Below are positions 18,275 to 28,861 of a stretch of 64,000 nucleotides of DNA, one piece after another (position 1 is the stretch's first letter; each line of letters begins with the position of its first letter). The notes under the pieces are model-generated. The model ran no database searches and was not told the DNA's origin. It saw nothing but the letters and a program-made list of their open reading frames with translations. The DNA is from Chryseobacterium sp. OSA05B (GTDB lineage Bacteria > Bacteroidota > Bacteroidia > Flavobacteriales > Weeksellaceae). A program made the position numbers and the translations under genes. The stretch is from assembly GCF_019970065.1 (NCBI RefSeq), contig NZ_JAHXYH010000001.1:248001-312000 (forward strand), given 5' to 3'.

Positions 18275-18634
18275 TTATTTTATACAAATGTTTTGTTTTT
18301 TCTCTGCGGAGTAATAATAATTATATTTTATAATAGTTGAATCGTTTAAAATGTATTCATTAGGTGAATTAATACCTTGTTGTATTAAATCACTTACTGG
18401 AATTATTTTAAAAGATCTTGTCTTTCCTATTTCTATTTTTTTACACTTCTTAGTACTATTTTCTTTAAATACCTCAATAATATCATTATTATCCGCTATT
18501 AATATACGTACTTCTTCGTTTTCCTTGAAAGAGGTTATTTTTCTTTTTATATGAATTGGTTTTGAACTAACAATTACATTGCTTGTTTGGCAACTGCATA
18601 TAATAGAGAAAAATAAAAATACTATATTTTTCAT
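18275..18634 (-). CDS. Lipoprotein, putative immunity to RHS tip C
   Basis: 119 residues; lipoprotein signal MKNIVFLFFSIICSC with the lipid Cys at 13 or 15. Mature sequence is short, basic and beta-rich (EVRILIADNNDIIEVFKENS; RSFKIIPVSDLIQQGI). Not related by eye to the other three immunity candidates, as expected for tip-specific partners. It starts four bases after tip C. No family recognised. Confidence 0.58.
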   Translation of the reverse strand: MKNIVFLFFSIICSCQTSNVIVSSKPIHIKRKITSFKENEEVRILIADNNDIIEVFKENSTKKCKKIEIGKTRSFKIIPVSDLIQQGINSPNEYILNDSTIIKYNYYYSAEKKQNICIK

Positions 18635-18638
18635 AAAA

Positions 18639-19628
18639 TTATTTTTTTAATCTTTTATCATCCGAATAAACTTTATACAAAGGTAGTGTCTGAATTTTCC
18701 CGTTAATATCTTTTTTTCCGGCAAAACCTTCATAATATTTTTTTGTTGTTGTTCCAACCGTTTCAAATCTTGTTCTTGCTGATATAACTAAATTATCATA
18801 CGGCATCATACCTCTTGTCTGATCATGGAATTTGTCAAATATTGGACTAGGATTTAATGCTGTTTTTATCAGAACATCTGTTTTTGTATTTAAAGACTCT
18901 TGTGTAATAAGTACATTTTCTACAACTTCATGAGTTATTCCTGTCCCTTTTTGAGTTCCTGTAAAGCTCTCGGCATTTCCTAATACTTCCGGATTTGTAT
19001 ATTGGAATCCTGTGCTGGTATTTGTTGCTGAATCATAATCTGCGCCGCCAAAAGAACCTCCTGGCATTAATCCTCCACTTGATGTTACATTGTTATTTTC
19101 AGCATAAACTTTTGAATCAATACTGGTATTCTTTATTCCATCATATAAAACCTTATCAGTTTCTGACAATTTATTATATCCACTTTTACTTAGCTTTGCA
19201 GTATCTAATTTACCATTCGAATCCTTTGTCATAGCAAGGCTACTATTTGCATTTAATTGCTCAAGAGCTTTATCTGCTAAATTTCCAAGAAGATGAATAT
19301 CCTTATTCTCCATTCCATCTGGATCAATAAATCGTAAAGGATTATTAAAAGCATAGTTATAAGGACTGTGCCTTGTCATTTTCTCCGCCAGCGGATCCAC
19401 CACTCCCCATCTTCCCAGATCCGCCATATAGAACCTCGCTCCATAATCATACATTCCAGTTTCTTGAAGTTCCTTGCCATTATACTTATAATTTTTATAC
19501 GTATTCTGACCAAAGAAAGCAATTCCTGTCTTTAGGTGATTCATCCCAAAAGGATAATAATCATTGGCATCTGTGATTTCAAGAGCACCTGTGCTGTTTC
19601 TACCGAAACTTATTCTCACATTTCCCAA
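18639..19628 (-). CDS. Orphan RHS C-terminal tip C with HExxE motif
   Basis: 329 residues; core homology (NVRISFGRNSTGALEITDAN) continues upstream in frame to the terminator without a proper start (only TTG at 19628). The RHS core ends with [15 protein letters not shown], then SPYNYAFNNPLRFIDPDG, the typical junction, here undamaged. The tip (about 108-329) has GITHEVVENVLI at 18918-18932; HExxE replaces the usual HExxH, a form I have seen in other RHS tips of Bacteroidota. Further residues His (DKFHDQTRG) could complete a metal site. Toxic activity is inferred. Immunity gene is four bases downstream. Confidence 0.62.
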   Translation of the reverse strand: MGNVRISFGRNSTGALEITDANDYYPFGMNHLKTGIAFFGQNTYKNYKYNGKELQETGMYDYGARFYMADLGRWGVVDPLAEKMTRHSPYNYAFNNPLRFIDPDGMENKDIHLLGNLADKALEQLNANSSLAMTKDSNGKLDTAKLSKSGYNKLSETDKVLYDGIKNTSIDSKVYAENNNVTSSGGLMPGGSFGGADYDSATNTSTGFQYTNPEVLGNAESFTGTQKGTGITHEVVENVLITQESLNTKTDVLIKTALNPSPIFDKFHDQTRGMMPYDNLVISARTRFETVGTTTKKYYEGFAGKKDINGKIQTLPLYKVYSDDKRLKK

Positions 19629-19723
19629 ATGATCTTTGTACTGATAAATATGGCAGTTTAAACAAAATAATAAACAACCACTGCAATTTTACAGTGGTTT
19701 TGTTTTATCTGGGACAAAAGCGA
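19487..19723 (-). repeat. Direct repeat, copy 1 (RHS core end plus terminator)
   Basis: Partner of the repeat at 18006-18243. Contains codons for YKNY, TGIAFFGQ and DANDYYPFGMNH of the RHS core, then the CCACTG/CAGTGG hairpin. Confidence 0.85.
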
Positions 19724-19737
19724 GAAGCTTGCACCAA
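19674..19737 (-). terminator. Inter-cassette element behind immunity gene B
   Basis: Stem CCACTG/CAGTGG at 19678-19683 and 19692-19697 with flanking A and T runs, followed by agcgagaagcttgcaccaat, a weakened version of the GCGAGC palindrome. Confidence 0.75.
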
Positions 19738-19745
19738 TAGGACTT

Positions 19746-20114
19746 TCATTCTTTTTTCAATACAAGATTTTTGTATTTTATTATATTTGGTTCAAAATAA
19801 ATCGGTTCTTTGACGTTAAATCTCAGCGAAATAAAATCAACTATACTATCCATGGGAAGTTTCTCTCTTTCATCAACACAATTAACTTTAATCTTTTTAT
19901 TTGAAATGATTTTATAACTACCAATACATTTAACCCTTTTTGCTTCAACTTTTTTCTCTATAGTGATTGCATTGTTGTCAAGTATTTCTATTTTTAGAAA
20001 TTGTTTGCTATCAACATATATATATTTACCTTTGAAGCTTTCAGGCGATATTCTGTTTTGTGATGTACAACTTACAAAAAGTACAGTCACTAATAGACTA
20101 ATTATCTTTTTCAT
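19746..20114 (-). CDS. Lipoprotein, putative immunity to RHS tip B
   Basis: 122 residues with a clear lipoprotein signal (MKKIISLLVTVLFVSC, Cys16). The mature part reads like a lipocalin-type small barrel: ESFKGKYIYVDSKQFLKIEI, then AITIEKKVEAKRVKCIGSYK. The start overlaps the end of tip B by four bases (ATGA). The paired tip gene is broken, yet this gene is intact, which fits the need to keep immunity against relatives that still carry the toxin. Confidence 0.6.
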   Translation of the reverse strand: MKKIISLLVTVLFVSCTSQNRISPESFKGKYIYVDSKQFLKIEILDNNAITIEKKVEAKRVKCIGSYKIISNKKIKVNCVDEREKLPMDSIVDFISLRFNVKEPIYFEPNIIKYKNLVLKKE

Positions 20115-21145
20115 TTTGAAAATCTTTTTGGAATTGCAACATTTGAATCTTTCATAATAGAGTAATTTTGAGGAAGATTAGCCTTTGGATACATTTTTAG
20201 TAAAGCTTCTCTTGAAGTTGATAAGATAACCGGTGTGTTAGGATGATTGCTATATATCCCACTTCTCATATTTCCAATCCAACTAGTTGTTATTTCAGAC
20301 ATACTTTGAATTTGGTTGCTATCCCAAGCAGATACATTCGTTTTTATAAAATTATGATTATCGGGATCATATGCAAATTGTGCTTTATAAGCTCCTACTT
20401 CATCATGAAGATCACCAGCAGAATAACCACTACTATATAATACCAATGAACATGTTTCGAATTGATAACCATGAGTCATTTCATGCACAAACTCGCCTGT
20501 GCTACCATCAAAATTAAGATATATTTCCTGTATTTGAGTCATAATAAGTTTTACCATTTTCACCATTGGAGTTTTCTAATGCATATACATTATCACTTTG
20601 CTCAAATACACCCATATTGTCTAATGATCCTCCTAAACTCGAAATTCTTTCAGATAATCTATTCTCCTGTCGTACCAATTTTTTCGAGTTCCATCGCTCA
20701 TCTTTAGCTTTTTGGGCTAGTCCTGATTTTGTAGTTTCTAATTCAGATTTTTTATCCTGTATATCTTTTTTATGCTTATCCCATTGTTCCTGACTGCCTG
20801 GAGCAATTTGCATTCCATCAGGATCAGTAAATCTGATTGGGTTATTCACAGTATAGTTATAAAGGTGAAAACCTACGATATTGTTTCGCCAGCGGATCCA
20901 CAACACCCCATCTTCCTAAATCCGGCATATACATCCTCGCTCAATAATCATACATTCCTGTCTCCTGCAACTCCTTTCCGTTGTACTTATAACTGTAATA
21001 CCCTCCAAAATTAGAACTACTTAGCATTCCTTCTTTATGATTGAGACCAAAAGGGTAATAATTGTTGGTATCTGTTACTTCAAGCTCCTGCGCTGTTTTT
21101 GGCAAAACTAACTCTGGCATTTCCCAGGTGGTCTGTATTAGTAAA
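20111..21145 (-). pseudogene. Broken orphan RHS tip B with HEMTH motif
   Basis: Core homology starts at about 21145 (YTDHLGNARVSFAKNSAGA) without a start codon. Damage seen: a two-base loss after that Ala codon near 21086, a TGA in place of Gly in MYDY-G-ARMYMP near 20940, an extra T in the Ser-Pro-Tyr-Asn-Tyr codons near 20866, and a shift in a TATA run near 20530. After repair by eye the junction reads NNPIRFTDPDG and the tip ends at 20111. The tip has a charged helical part (residues KKSELETTKSGLAQKAKDER), then EFVHEMTHGYQFE at 20468-20488 and, about 20 residues on, HDEVGAYKAQF, so His, His and Glu as in gluzincins. It probably was a protease toxin. Confidence 0.72.
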
Positions 21146-21165
21146 TATAACGGTTTTCCTCAAAT

Positions 21166-21240
21166 AAAAAACCACTGCAATTTTACAGTGGTTTTGTTTT
21201 GTTTGGAACACGAGCGAGACGCTCGCACTAGCGGGGGCAT
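21166..21240 (-). terminator. Inter-cassette element behind immunity gene A, best-preserved copy
   Basis: Stem CCACTG/CAGTGG (21172-21177, 21186-21191) inside A-run/T-run arms, then the palindrome CGAGCG-AGA-CGCTCG (21211-21225) followed by cactagcgggggcat. Both parts recur, more decayed, at 19674-19737, 18191-18260 and 16689-16765, always directly behind a lipoprotein gene. Works as terminator by structure; a further role in cassette exchange is possible. Confidence 0.78.
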
Positions 21241-21268
21241 TTCCGTTATAATTAAATTTAAAAATTGT

Positions 21269-22153
21269 TTACGGCAAATCTTTTGTAAATTTAGAAAGAC
21301 AAGAGTCTTCCATATAATTTGAAAATAATTGTTCGATATACCAAATAGTTTTTTCAGAACATATATTTTTATCTTCTCCAAATAAAATTATTTCTTGAAT
21401 TGATTTAATGAATGATTCATCTGAATCCATTTTCAAAAACTTAATATCATTTCCATTTAGGATAAAATAACTATTATTAGAAACACTAGAATTTATATTA
21501 ACATAACTATAAATTCCTTCTTCCAATTTTTCTTTCTCATTAATACCAAAATATACACTTAACTTACCAACTGCAATGTTTTCAATTTTTTCAAGTTGCA
21601 AATTTCCTTCTTTTAAATCCTCTTTCTGCGAAATTTCAGTAATAATTTTACCCTTAATTTCATTTAAATAAAATGTACTTGGTATTCTTTTTTCTGGAAA
21701 TTCACAATTTTTATTAAACAGATCTCTTGGATTTCTATTAAAACTGTAATGTGTTCTAATCAATCTCTTTACATAATCAACAATAATTTCTCTACAATAT
21801 CTTTGTTCAAATAAATAAATCATTTGTGTTCTCATTGATTCTAAAAAATTATTGAAAGAATAAATATCTAAAAAAATAATTTTATTTCGTTCGTAAATAA
21901 ATTTGAATTGAGGACTATGATTTCCTAAATAAAGATCATATATACCATTTCGTAACTTTTTTTCATCAACTTTTCTTTGATAAGTTCCATAAATAGTAAA
22001 ACCTTTTTTTTGAGAATACGCATTTTGTGATATATAACCTTTTTGAAAAAGTATTTCTCTAATATTGTTTTCTAATTGAGAAAACGTGGTAATATTTTGA
22101 GATTTACAACAAGTAACTAAAAAGAGTAAGACAATAATAAAGTACTTATTCAT
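21269..22153 (-). CDS. Lipoprotein, putative immunity to RHS tip A
   Basis: 294 residues with a lipoprotein signal (MNKYFIIVLLFLVTCC, then KSQNITTFSQ). The mature protein appears to hold two related halves: GIYDLYLGNHSPQFKFIYER in the first and GIYSYVNINSSVSNNSYFIL in the second, each followed by a segment with Phe-x-x-Ser-x-x-x-x-Ile/Met. The largest of the four candidate immunity proteins. It begins two bases after tip A, the tip still joined to the full-length RHS gene. No known family recognised. Confidence 0.6.
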   Translation of the reverse strand: MNKYFIIVLLFLVTCCKSQNITTFSQLENNIREILFQKGYISQNAYSQKKGFTIYGTYQRKVDEKKLRNGIYDLYLGNHSPQFKFIYERNKIIFLDIYSFNNFLESMRTQMIYLFEQRYCREIIVDYVKRLIRTHYSFNRNPRDLFNKNCEFPEKRIPSTFYLNEIKGKIITEISQKEDLKEGNLQLEKIENIAVGKLSVYFGINEKEKLEEGIYSYVNINSSVSNNSYFILNGNDIKFLKMDSDESFIKSIQEIILFGEDKNICSEKTIWYIEQLFSNYMEDSCLSKFTKDLP

Positions 22154-22155
22154 AA

Positions 22156-25100
22156 TTATTTATTTTTAATTTTATTATCTCTCAAATCTTTAAGAATCTG
22201 TTTTCCTATAACTGTTGGCGTTGTTTCGCTGTTATTTTTAGGTTCAACAATACCAGTTTCTTCTTGTTTCTTAATTAATTGGTGGTTTTTTTCATTTGCA
22301 TGGGCAATCTCATGACCAAAAGTTGAAGTTGATATATCAAAAGCACTTAAATTTCCCTTCTTCACATTATCTGCTTCTTCAGAATATAAAAGTATGTCTG
22401 GATTTTTAAAGGCAGCTTCACTAGATCCCTCATATATCGTAATCTCAAAACCTACAAGTTTGCCATCTTTCTTAATTGGATGCGTTTCTCCCATTGAAAA
22501 AGGGTGGTTTTCTTTACTATATTTTACAGTAGTTGGTAACTTTGAAGTTACTAATTGATCAAATTGTGTGGCACCTGTATTACCTGAATTTTTCAAACCA
22601 TCTCCATATGCTTTGTCTTTATCAGTAGCAAACTTTGTATACGCTCCTTTTCCATCGTTAGCTTTGGGGTCATAAACTAACTGCCCATTTTTGTTTCGCC
22701 AATCATCTGCTTGTCTTCCGTCTGGGTCGATGAACCTTACAGGATTATCAAACGCATAGTTATAAGGACTATGACGAGTCATCTTCTCCGCCAACGGATC
22801 CACAACACCTCATCTCCCAATATCTGGCATATACATTCTTGCTCCATAGTCATACATTCCTGTCTCCTGCAACTCCTTTCCGTTGTACTTATAATTGTAA
22901 GCAGAATTTCCAGGAATATTATTACCATCTTCATGTCTTAGTCCAAAAGGATAATAATTATTCTCCTCAATGAGCTCAGCTCCTGATATTCCTTTCATAT
23001 AGCTTACTCTTACATTCCCCAAATGATCAGTATAATTGTAAATATACTTATTATTTTCAAAATTGAAATAGCCTTCTGAAGTCGGAACAAATTGTAACCC
23101 TGATCCTGGAAGAGAGGGAGTTGGGCCTGTATAAAAACCGTATTGGAAGCCATCTAAATAATCTGTTGTCCAAGTCTCCATTCCCCGGATGTAAGTTTTT
23201 GAGATTTTACTTCCATCTGATTTGTATTGATAGTTATAAAATTTCTGGAATTTACCCGTTGCTCCGATTATTTTACTAGGGAGATTAAGAAAATTATACT
23301 CAATTGATTCTAATCCTTTATCTCTGTGACGGATCATATTCCCGTTATCATCATAAGTAATTGTAAATGGAGTAACAATATATGGATAGCCAGAAGAATT
23401 TTGAGTATTGTCCTTAACAGAAATGAGCTGATTTCCGGAATAGGTATAGTCAATGTTGTCTATATAATGTGGGGTATTGTCTGATCCTTTTGTATTTCTC
23501 TGAAGATTTGTGATATTTCCATTTAAGTCATAGGCTATTTCTTCATTAAAGAAATTATTATTGGGGACAGTGGCATTGGGTTCCTGATAATACCCGGCCT
23601 TCAATCTGTTCAGTGGATCATAGGCATAGGTATATCTTTTTAGTGCACCATCAATTCCGGCAGTCTTCCAGTCTACTTCTGAAATATTTCCATTAAATCT
23701 CGTATACTGTGAAAGAGTGGGATTCTGGTATTTCAATTCATAACCAAATAATTTTCCATTCAATGCTGCAGGATCATTAATCTGGGTCATCCAGCCTCTG
23801 ATGTTGTATTTGTAATCTATGCTTTGAAGCGGTGATCCAATGCTAATTCCTCCTACTTTTTTGTTTTCAAGCTGGGAAAGCTCATTGTATTTGTTCTGAG
23901 CAAGAATCTCTTCAGGATTCCCATCTACCTGGTGCTTGTGAACAAGCATTCTGTTTTGATGGTCATACGTGAAGGTTTCGGTGATGACTTTTTCCGTATC
24001 TGTGGCAAGCATTTTATGTTTGGTAATAACGGTCTGTGCAACCCCTGCAAAATCCAGTTTAGATTCTGTTTTGGTATACCCTCCGAGATGATTAATAGAA
24101 TGAGTGCCTACCGGTCGCCCTTTGGTATCATAGTAGGAGTAGTTCTTCGTCCATCCATGATCGCTGGCTTCTGTATTTTTCACATAACTAGCCGTAGATA
24201 AACCTTTTGTACTGATACCGAAGCTTTGCGAATTTTCCTGCAAAATGGTGTCTCCAAGTATCTGTGAAGGAACAACTGGTGCTCCAGGTGGGTAGGAATC
24301 GTAATAGGTAAGACTTAAAAAGTTATACACTTTATCGTACTGGGGATAGCCCTGAGCAACAGAATAGTAAACTTCCATCCCGCTGTAATTGACTACTATG
24401 GAAGAGCTTCTGCTTTCATTATTGCTTCCCTTCGTATCTGCATAGTTCTGTTCTTCTAATCGAGATATTCCCATAACCTGAGAGTTTCCCATGGCTTGAC
24501 ATATTCCTGTCATGATAACTCTTGAAAACTGGTCATATTTGGTATAGAGCCATTGGCTTTTTTTTCGCAGTTCAGCATCCTGAGTAGCAACCAGTCTGTC
24601 CTGTTTATCATACACCATATATTCCCAGCCTTTGCCCGGAAGTTTCTTTTCTACCAATCTGCTTCTTCCGTCATATCTGTACTGATAACACAGGTCATTT
24701 AATGAAGTCTCTGTTATAGCTTTGTTGACAGCCAATGGCGGAACAACAACAGCCAGCTGATTATATTCATTATAAACATAGTAGGTGTCTGCATAATCTG
24801 TATCATTGAGCATTTTTCTCACCAAAACGGTTTGTCCCTGACCGTTTTTAAACTCTGTTGTATTATTTCCATCTTCATCAAGAACGGTATTTTTGTACAG
24901 TTGGTTAGGTTCGTAGACGGAAAGAGTTAATGTTGTTTTTGTCGCTCCGTTTTCCCAAATTGTGTGAGGAACATATTTAAATACTTCATTGTTTACATTA
25001 GCATTATAATAAAACTTTACAGGTTTATCATTCCAGGCATTTCCTACCTGAGTCTGAAGAAGAATCCTGTCTAATGGAGAGTTTTCCAGTATTTTCTCTG

Positions 25101-25467
25101 AATAGATCTTCTCAGAGCCATAGATATCAGGTTGGGTAGCATTAGCTAATGATAAAGGGACAATCCCTCCATTTTTTGTTCCGGTCTGAGGAACGGGTAG
25201 AAAATCATAGATCTATCTTCCGAACTGGTCGTATTCTATATGAGTAACCACATCTTTTCCTAAAGGCGAGGCTTTTACATTAACGACCTGTTTAGGTCTT
25301 CCAAAACCATCCATATACTGTACGGTTTCGGACGTTTTTGTAGGCTGACCGCTGGTATTATAATCAAGATAAGATTTGGAATACACATAGTTTTCTCCCT
25401 GGGTAAGCTGTGCATGAGCTGAATGAGCGATCAGCAAAGCCCCGATGGGAATAATTATCTTTTTCAT
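22156..25467 (-). pseudogene. DUF6443/RHS-repeat toxin with tip A (HEIAH), two nonsense codons
   Basis: One frame of 1104 codons from ATG 25467 to TAA at 22156, interrupted by TAG at 25213-25215 (a Gln is expected after YDQFGR) and TGA at 22810-22812 (in place of Trp in [13 protein letters not shown]). The N-terminus has a Sec signal peptide (MKKIIIPIGALLIAHSAHAQ), then the DUF6443 opening with SETVQYMDGFGRPKQVVNVK. RHS/YD repeats fill the centre; the core ends [12 protein letters not shown]. Tip A (about 190 residues) contains [13 protein letters not shown] at 22282-22317: HExxH plus a third His six residues on, as in metzincins but with Glu for Gly. The shell would enclose the tip until release. 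As read it cannot make the full protein without readthrough. Confidence 0.8.
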
Positions 25468-25475
25468 GGTTGTGT

Positions 25476-28400
25476 TTAGTTTTTATAGTTGTATTGGTAT
25501 TCTTTCAGCACTTTTCCATTCACGTCAATTACTTTTTCAAGTCTGTTGGCCGTATCGTATTTGTAAAGCTCTCTGATTCCGGAGGGCGGGGTGATGCTTC
25601 TTAATCCAATTAACGGATCGCAGGTATAGGTACTGATCTGATAGCCCGATAATGCAGAATTATTTCTGAACAAATCTAAAGCCGCAACCAGAGACTGCTC
25701 TGAAGCATCGGTACCCAGTTGGGCATCATTATCTGAAGCACTGACAATATTGTCAATTAATGACTGAGCAATATCAGAAAGTTTAGCTCCTTCGATTTTG
25801 GCAATAGGCTGGCTTTTGTTGTAGCCCCAGATCACCGTTGTAGAAATTCCGCTTCTTGTGGTGTATTGCTGTATGTTACCCTTGGAATCATATTTATCGT
25901 AGGTAGCTTCTGTGGAAGGTACATTAGTCTGAAGATCATAAGAAAGCACAGATAGTGGCAGCACAAGAGAAGAGCTGTTGTTAGTTATCTCCGCTATTGT
26001 TTTTGGATAAATCGTTTCTGTTTTTGATAAAGTTTTTGTAGTACTTCCCATAGTTTGAGTGGTTGAAGTTTCCAGAGGAATAGCTAACATATTTTTATCA
26101 ATCATCAGCTGGTTGCCTTTTTCATGAGCATATTGATAAGAGGTTTCTGTGACGGTGTTGTCTGAAGATTTTACAGACACGGTTTTCACATTTATAGGCT
26201 TGTTAATATCCGTATCATAATAGTCATACTTTGTGTGGGAAGTCATCTTTTTCCCATTGAAGTATTCTATCGTTTCAGTAGTGTTATTTTCCACTTTTGC
26301 AGATTCAACAAATGACATAATATATTCAACAAAATAAGTATCTGCGGGCGTCCCTAAAACTTCTATCATTGCTTTTATAATACTAAAATCTGAGAAAAGG
26401 CTATTTTTTCAGGAATGTTGGTTGTAAATTCAGATAAACTGTTTTTCAGGGTATTAAGTCTGTAGGTATTCTTCACAACCCTCAAAGTATCATTATTTTG
26501 GCTGAGATAAATCTCTCTTTTCAGATTTCCGCTTTTCCACTTATTATAAACGTAATTTGATGTATCATAATTTTCAAACTCTCTAATGATCTTACCTTTA
26601 CCTGTTTTTTCTATCACAGAAGGATATGTAATGATATCTGAACTTCCATAGCTGCTATTTGCCTGGCTGGAATTATGTATACGGTAATATTTCTCAAAGG
26701 TTGATCCTATCTGAACCTGTTGCCCATTTCCTGGATTTCCTACACCCCCGGAATTTCCACCACCTGTATCTCCTGTAAACTGTCTTACATATCTCTTGAT
26801 AAATGATGAAAAATTATAGGTTTGATTCATTCTAAAATCAGGAATAAATGTTCCATTCTCATATTTTCCATATGCATATTCGTAAACATTTGAAACGTTA
26901 TTTTGATCCACATCTTCAATCTTCCGAATGCGCAGACCTGCAAATTTTTTAGTTTTATCTGTATAGGTAGGATATTTATACCTAATACTTCCATTGATAC
27001 TACATTTGCATGATCCTGTTTTGTAAATTGATAACTCTAAAGGAGCGCCTGTAGAAATATTCCAATCCACTGTTTGTGGTCGCCAATGCGCAAAGTTTTT
27101 CTGCCCATGCTTAGCTGTTCCTGTACAGATGGTTTCATCTCCCGGTTCTATCGTTTGACCATCTCCTTGATTATCGGCATTATCACACGTTTGGCTAAAG
27201 TTGAGTTCAAGTTTTTCAGGCACTGCATCAATACCCAAATTTGATATTTGTTGCATATGTGCTGCAGTAATTGGAAATGATCTTGTTTCAGAAAAATCAT
27301 TCACAGATTCATCTGTTTCAATATGACCTATTTCTACATACCCCGAAGCATATCCCGATAATTCCCTCTCCGTGTTATATGGAAGTTCATAATAAAAATT
27401 CTTTTTTGCCCCTGTAGGATATTTTATAGATTTTAAACTTCCTAGGATCGCGTAAATTTCATTTGGCTCGCGGTCCCTTCTTGGAACGGCATTCATTTCT
27501 TCATTGGGAATTCCATATTCCGCAGGGATATTATTGGGGATATTAGAAACCTCATTATTATGGGTACTGTTGATATACCCCCAGTAATCATCATTACTAC
27601 TGCTTCTTTTAGGTAAATTAAAATCTTCATTATATTCAAATGAATAATCATTTTTTTGCAGATGATCATATATACTGTTCAGTTTAAGCCTGTAATCTTC
27701 ATATGTTTTATTAGGTCTATTACTTTCAAAATAACTGTAATTAAAGCTTATATCCCTTATCCTGGTTCGTCACTATGATTCTGCGTAAAGCAATCCCCAT
27801 ATTATTGTTTAAATCCTTTCTGTAAGCTAAACCATCAGGAAATGCAGCATTAGCATCATTAGAATATAAAAAAATTACTTCACCATTATCAAACTGAATT
27901 TTACTAATCAAACCTTCAGAAAAACTCGTGATAGATTCTGTTTTTTCATACCTGGGAAGACGAACAAGCTGTTCATAATTTTCACTAAGATTAGGGGTTA
28001 TTTTGAAATTAGCAATCTGATTAATATTTCGTTCGGTATAGCTATTCCCATTATTATAAGAAAATCTGACTATACTATTCTTAATTTTTAAACTGTCTAA
28101 GTTATACAGAGATCTGTGAAAAGAATTCCCTCCAATATATACTGATTCTACACCATTTCTTGGGGATACCCAATATTCCGTACCCTGCGTATCTTTAACA
28201 TATAACTTATTTCCATTTCTGGTAATTACTACATCATCATTGGGAATCAAAAAAGTTTTATTATTCTCCTTTAAAATAAAAGATCCGGATGCGGTAGGCA
28301 AATTATAATCAAAATGTCTTTTTTTGTATCATAGTTGTTATCATATAAACTTGCAAGATTAGCCCTCATTTGATTGTTTATAGGAAGCTCGTCAAAATAG

Positions 28401-28801
28401 CCATGATAAGCTTCGTAATCAACTATATTTTTAGAAAAGAACTGTGAAGATAAATCATCCAATCCCATCATATTCTGAGATATAGTTCCCGGAATGTTTA
28501 AAGACCATCCGAGTCCCACAATACTTGAAACCTCGTTAAGCTTAATACCTCCTGTATTATATGACAAAGAAATCGGAATATTTATTCCACCTACACTAAT
28601 TGTATAGATGGGAATATTAATATTTGCTTTACCTCTGAAATAATCAACCGGTATTTTTTCAACTTTCGAAAGGCTGTAAGATTCAGCACTTGTAGGAAAA
28701 GGGACCAGCTGTTTAGCCTGTATTCCATTATTATTTACTTGTGCATTAATGAATGTTCTTAACAACAAAAACGCTAACAGTAGCCTATATTTTTTTTTCA
28801 T
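25476..28801 (-). pseudogene. RHS-associated partner protein, three frameshifts
   Basis: About 1100 codons from ATG 28801 to TAA at 25476, eight bases before the DUF6443 gene. Sec signal peptide (MKKKYRLLLAFLLLRTFINA), then IPVDYFRGKANINIPIYTIS and the family segment VGLGWSLNIPGTIS. Repaired by eye, the sequence runs on to RSITPPSGIRELYKYDTANR and ends EYQYNYKN. Frame breaks: an A7 run at 28319-28325 (eight A would restore frame), an extra T at 27743-27745, and a missing base near the T4 at 26395-26398. The upstream part is a typical RHS-associated protein of Chryseobacterium; it probably helps to form or anchor the shell at the surface. Whether the breaks are real, programmed or sequence errors is open. 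Confidence 0.78.
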
Positions 28802-28861
28802 TTTTTATCTCTTAATAATTTTACTTTGACGATCTTCCTTTATTGTTCCACCTAAAAGATC

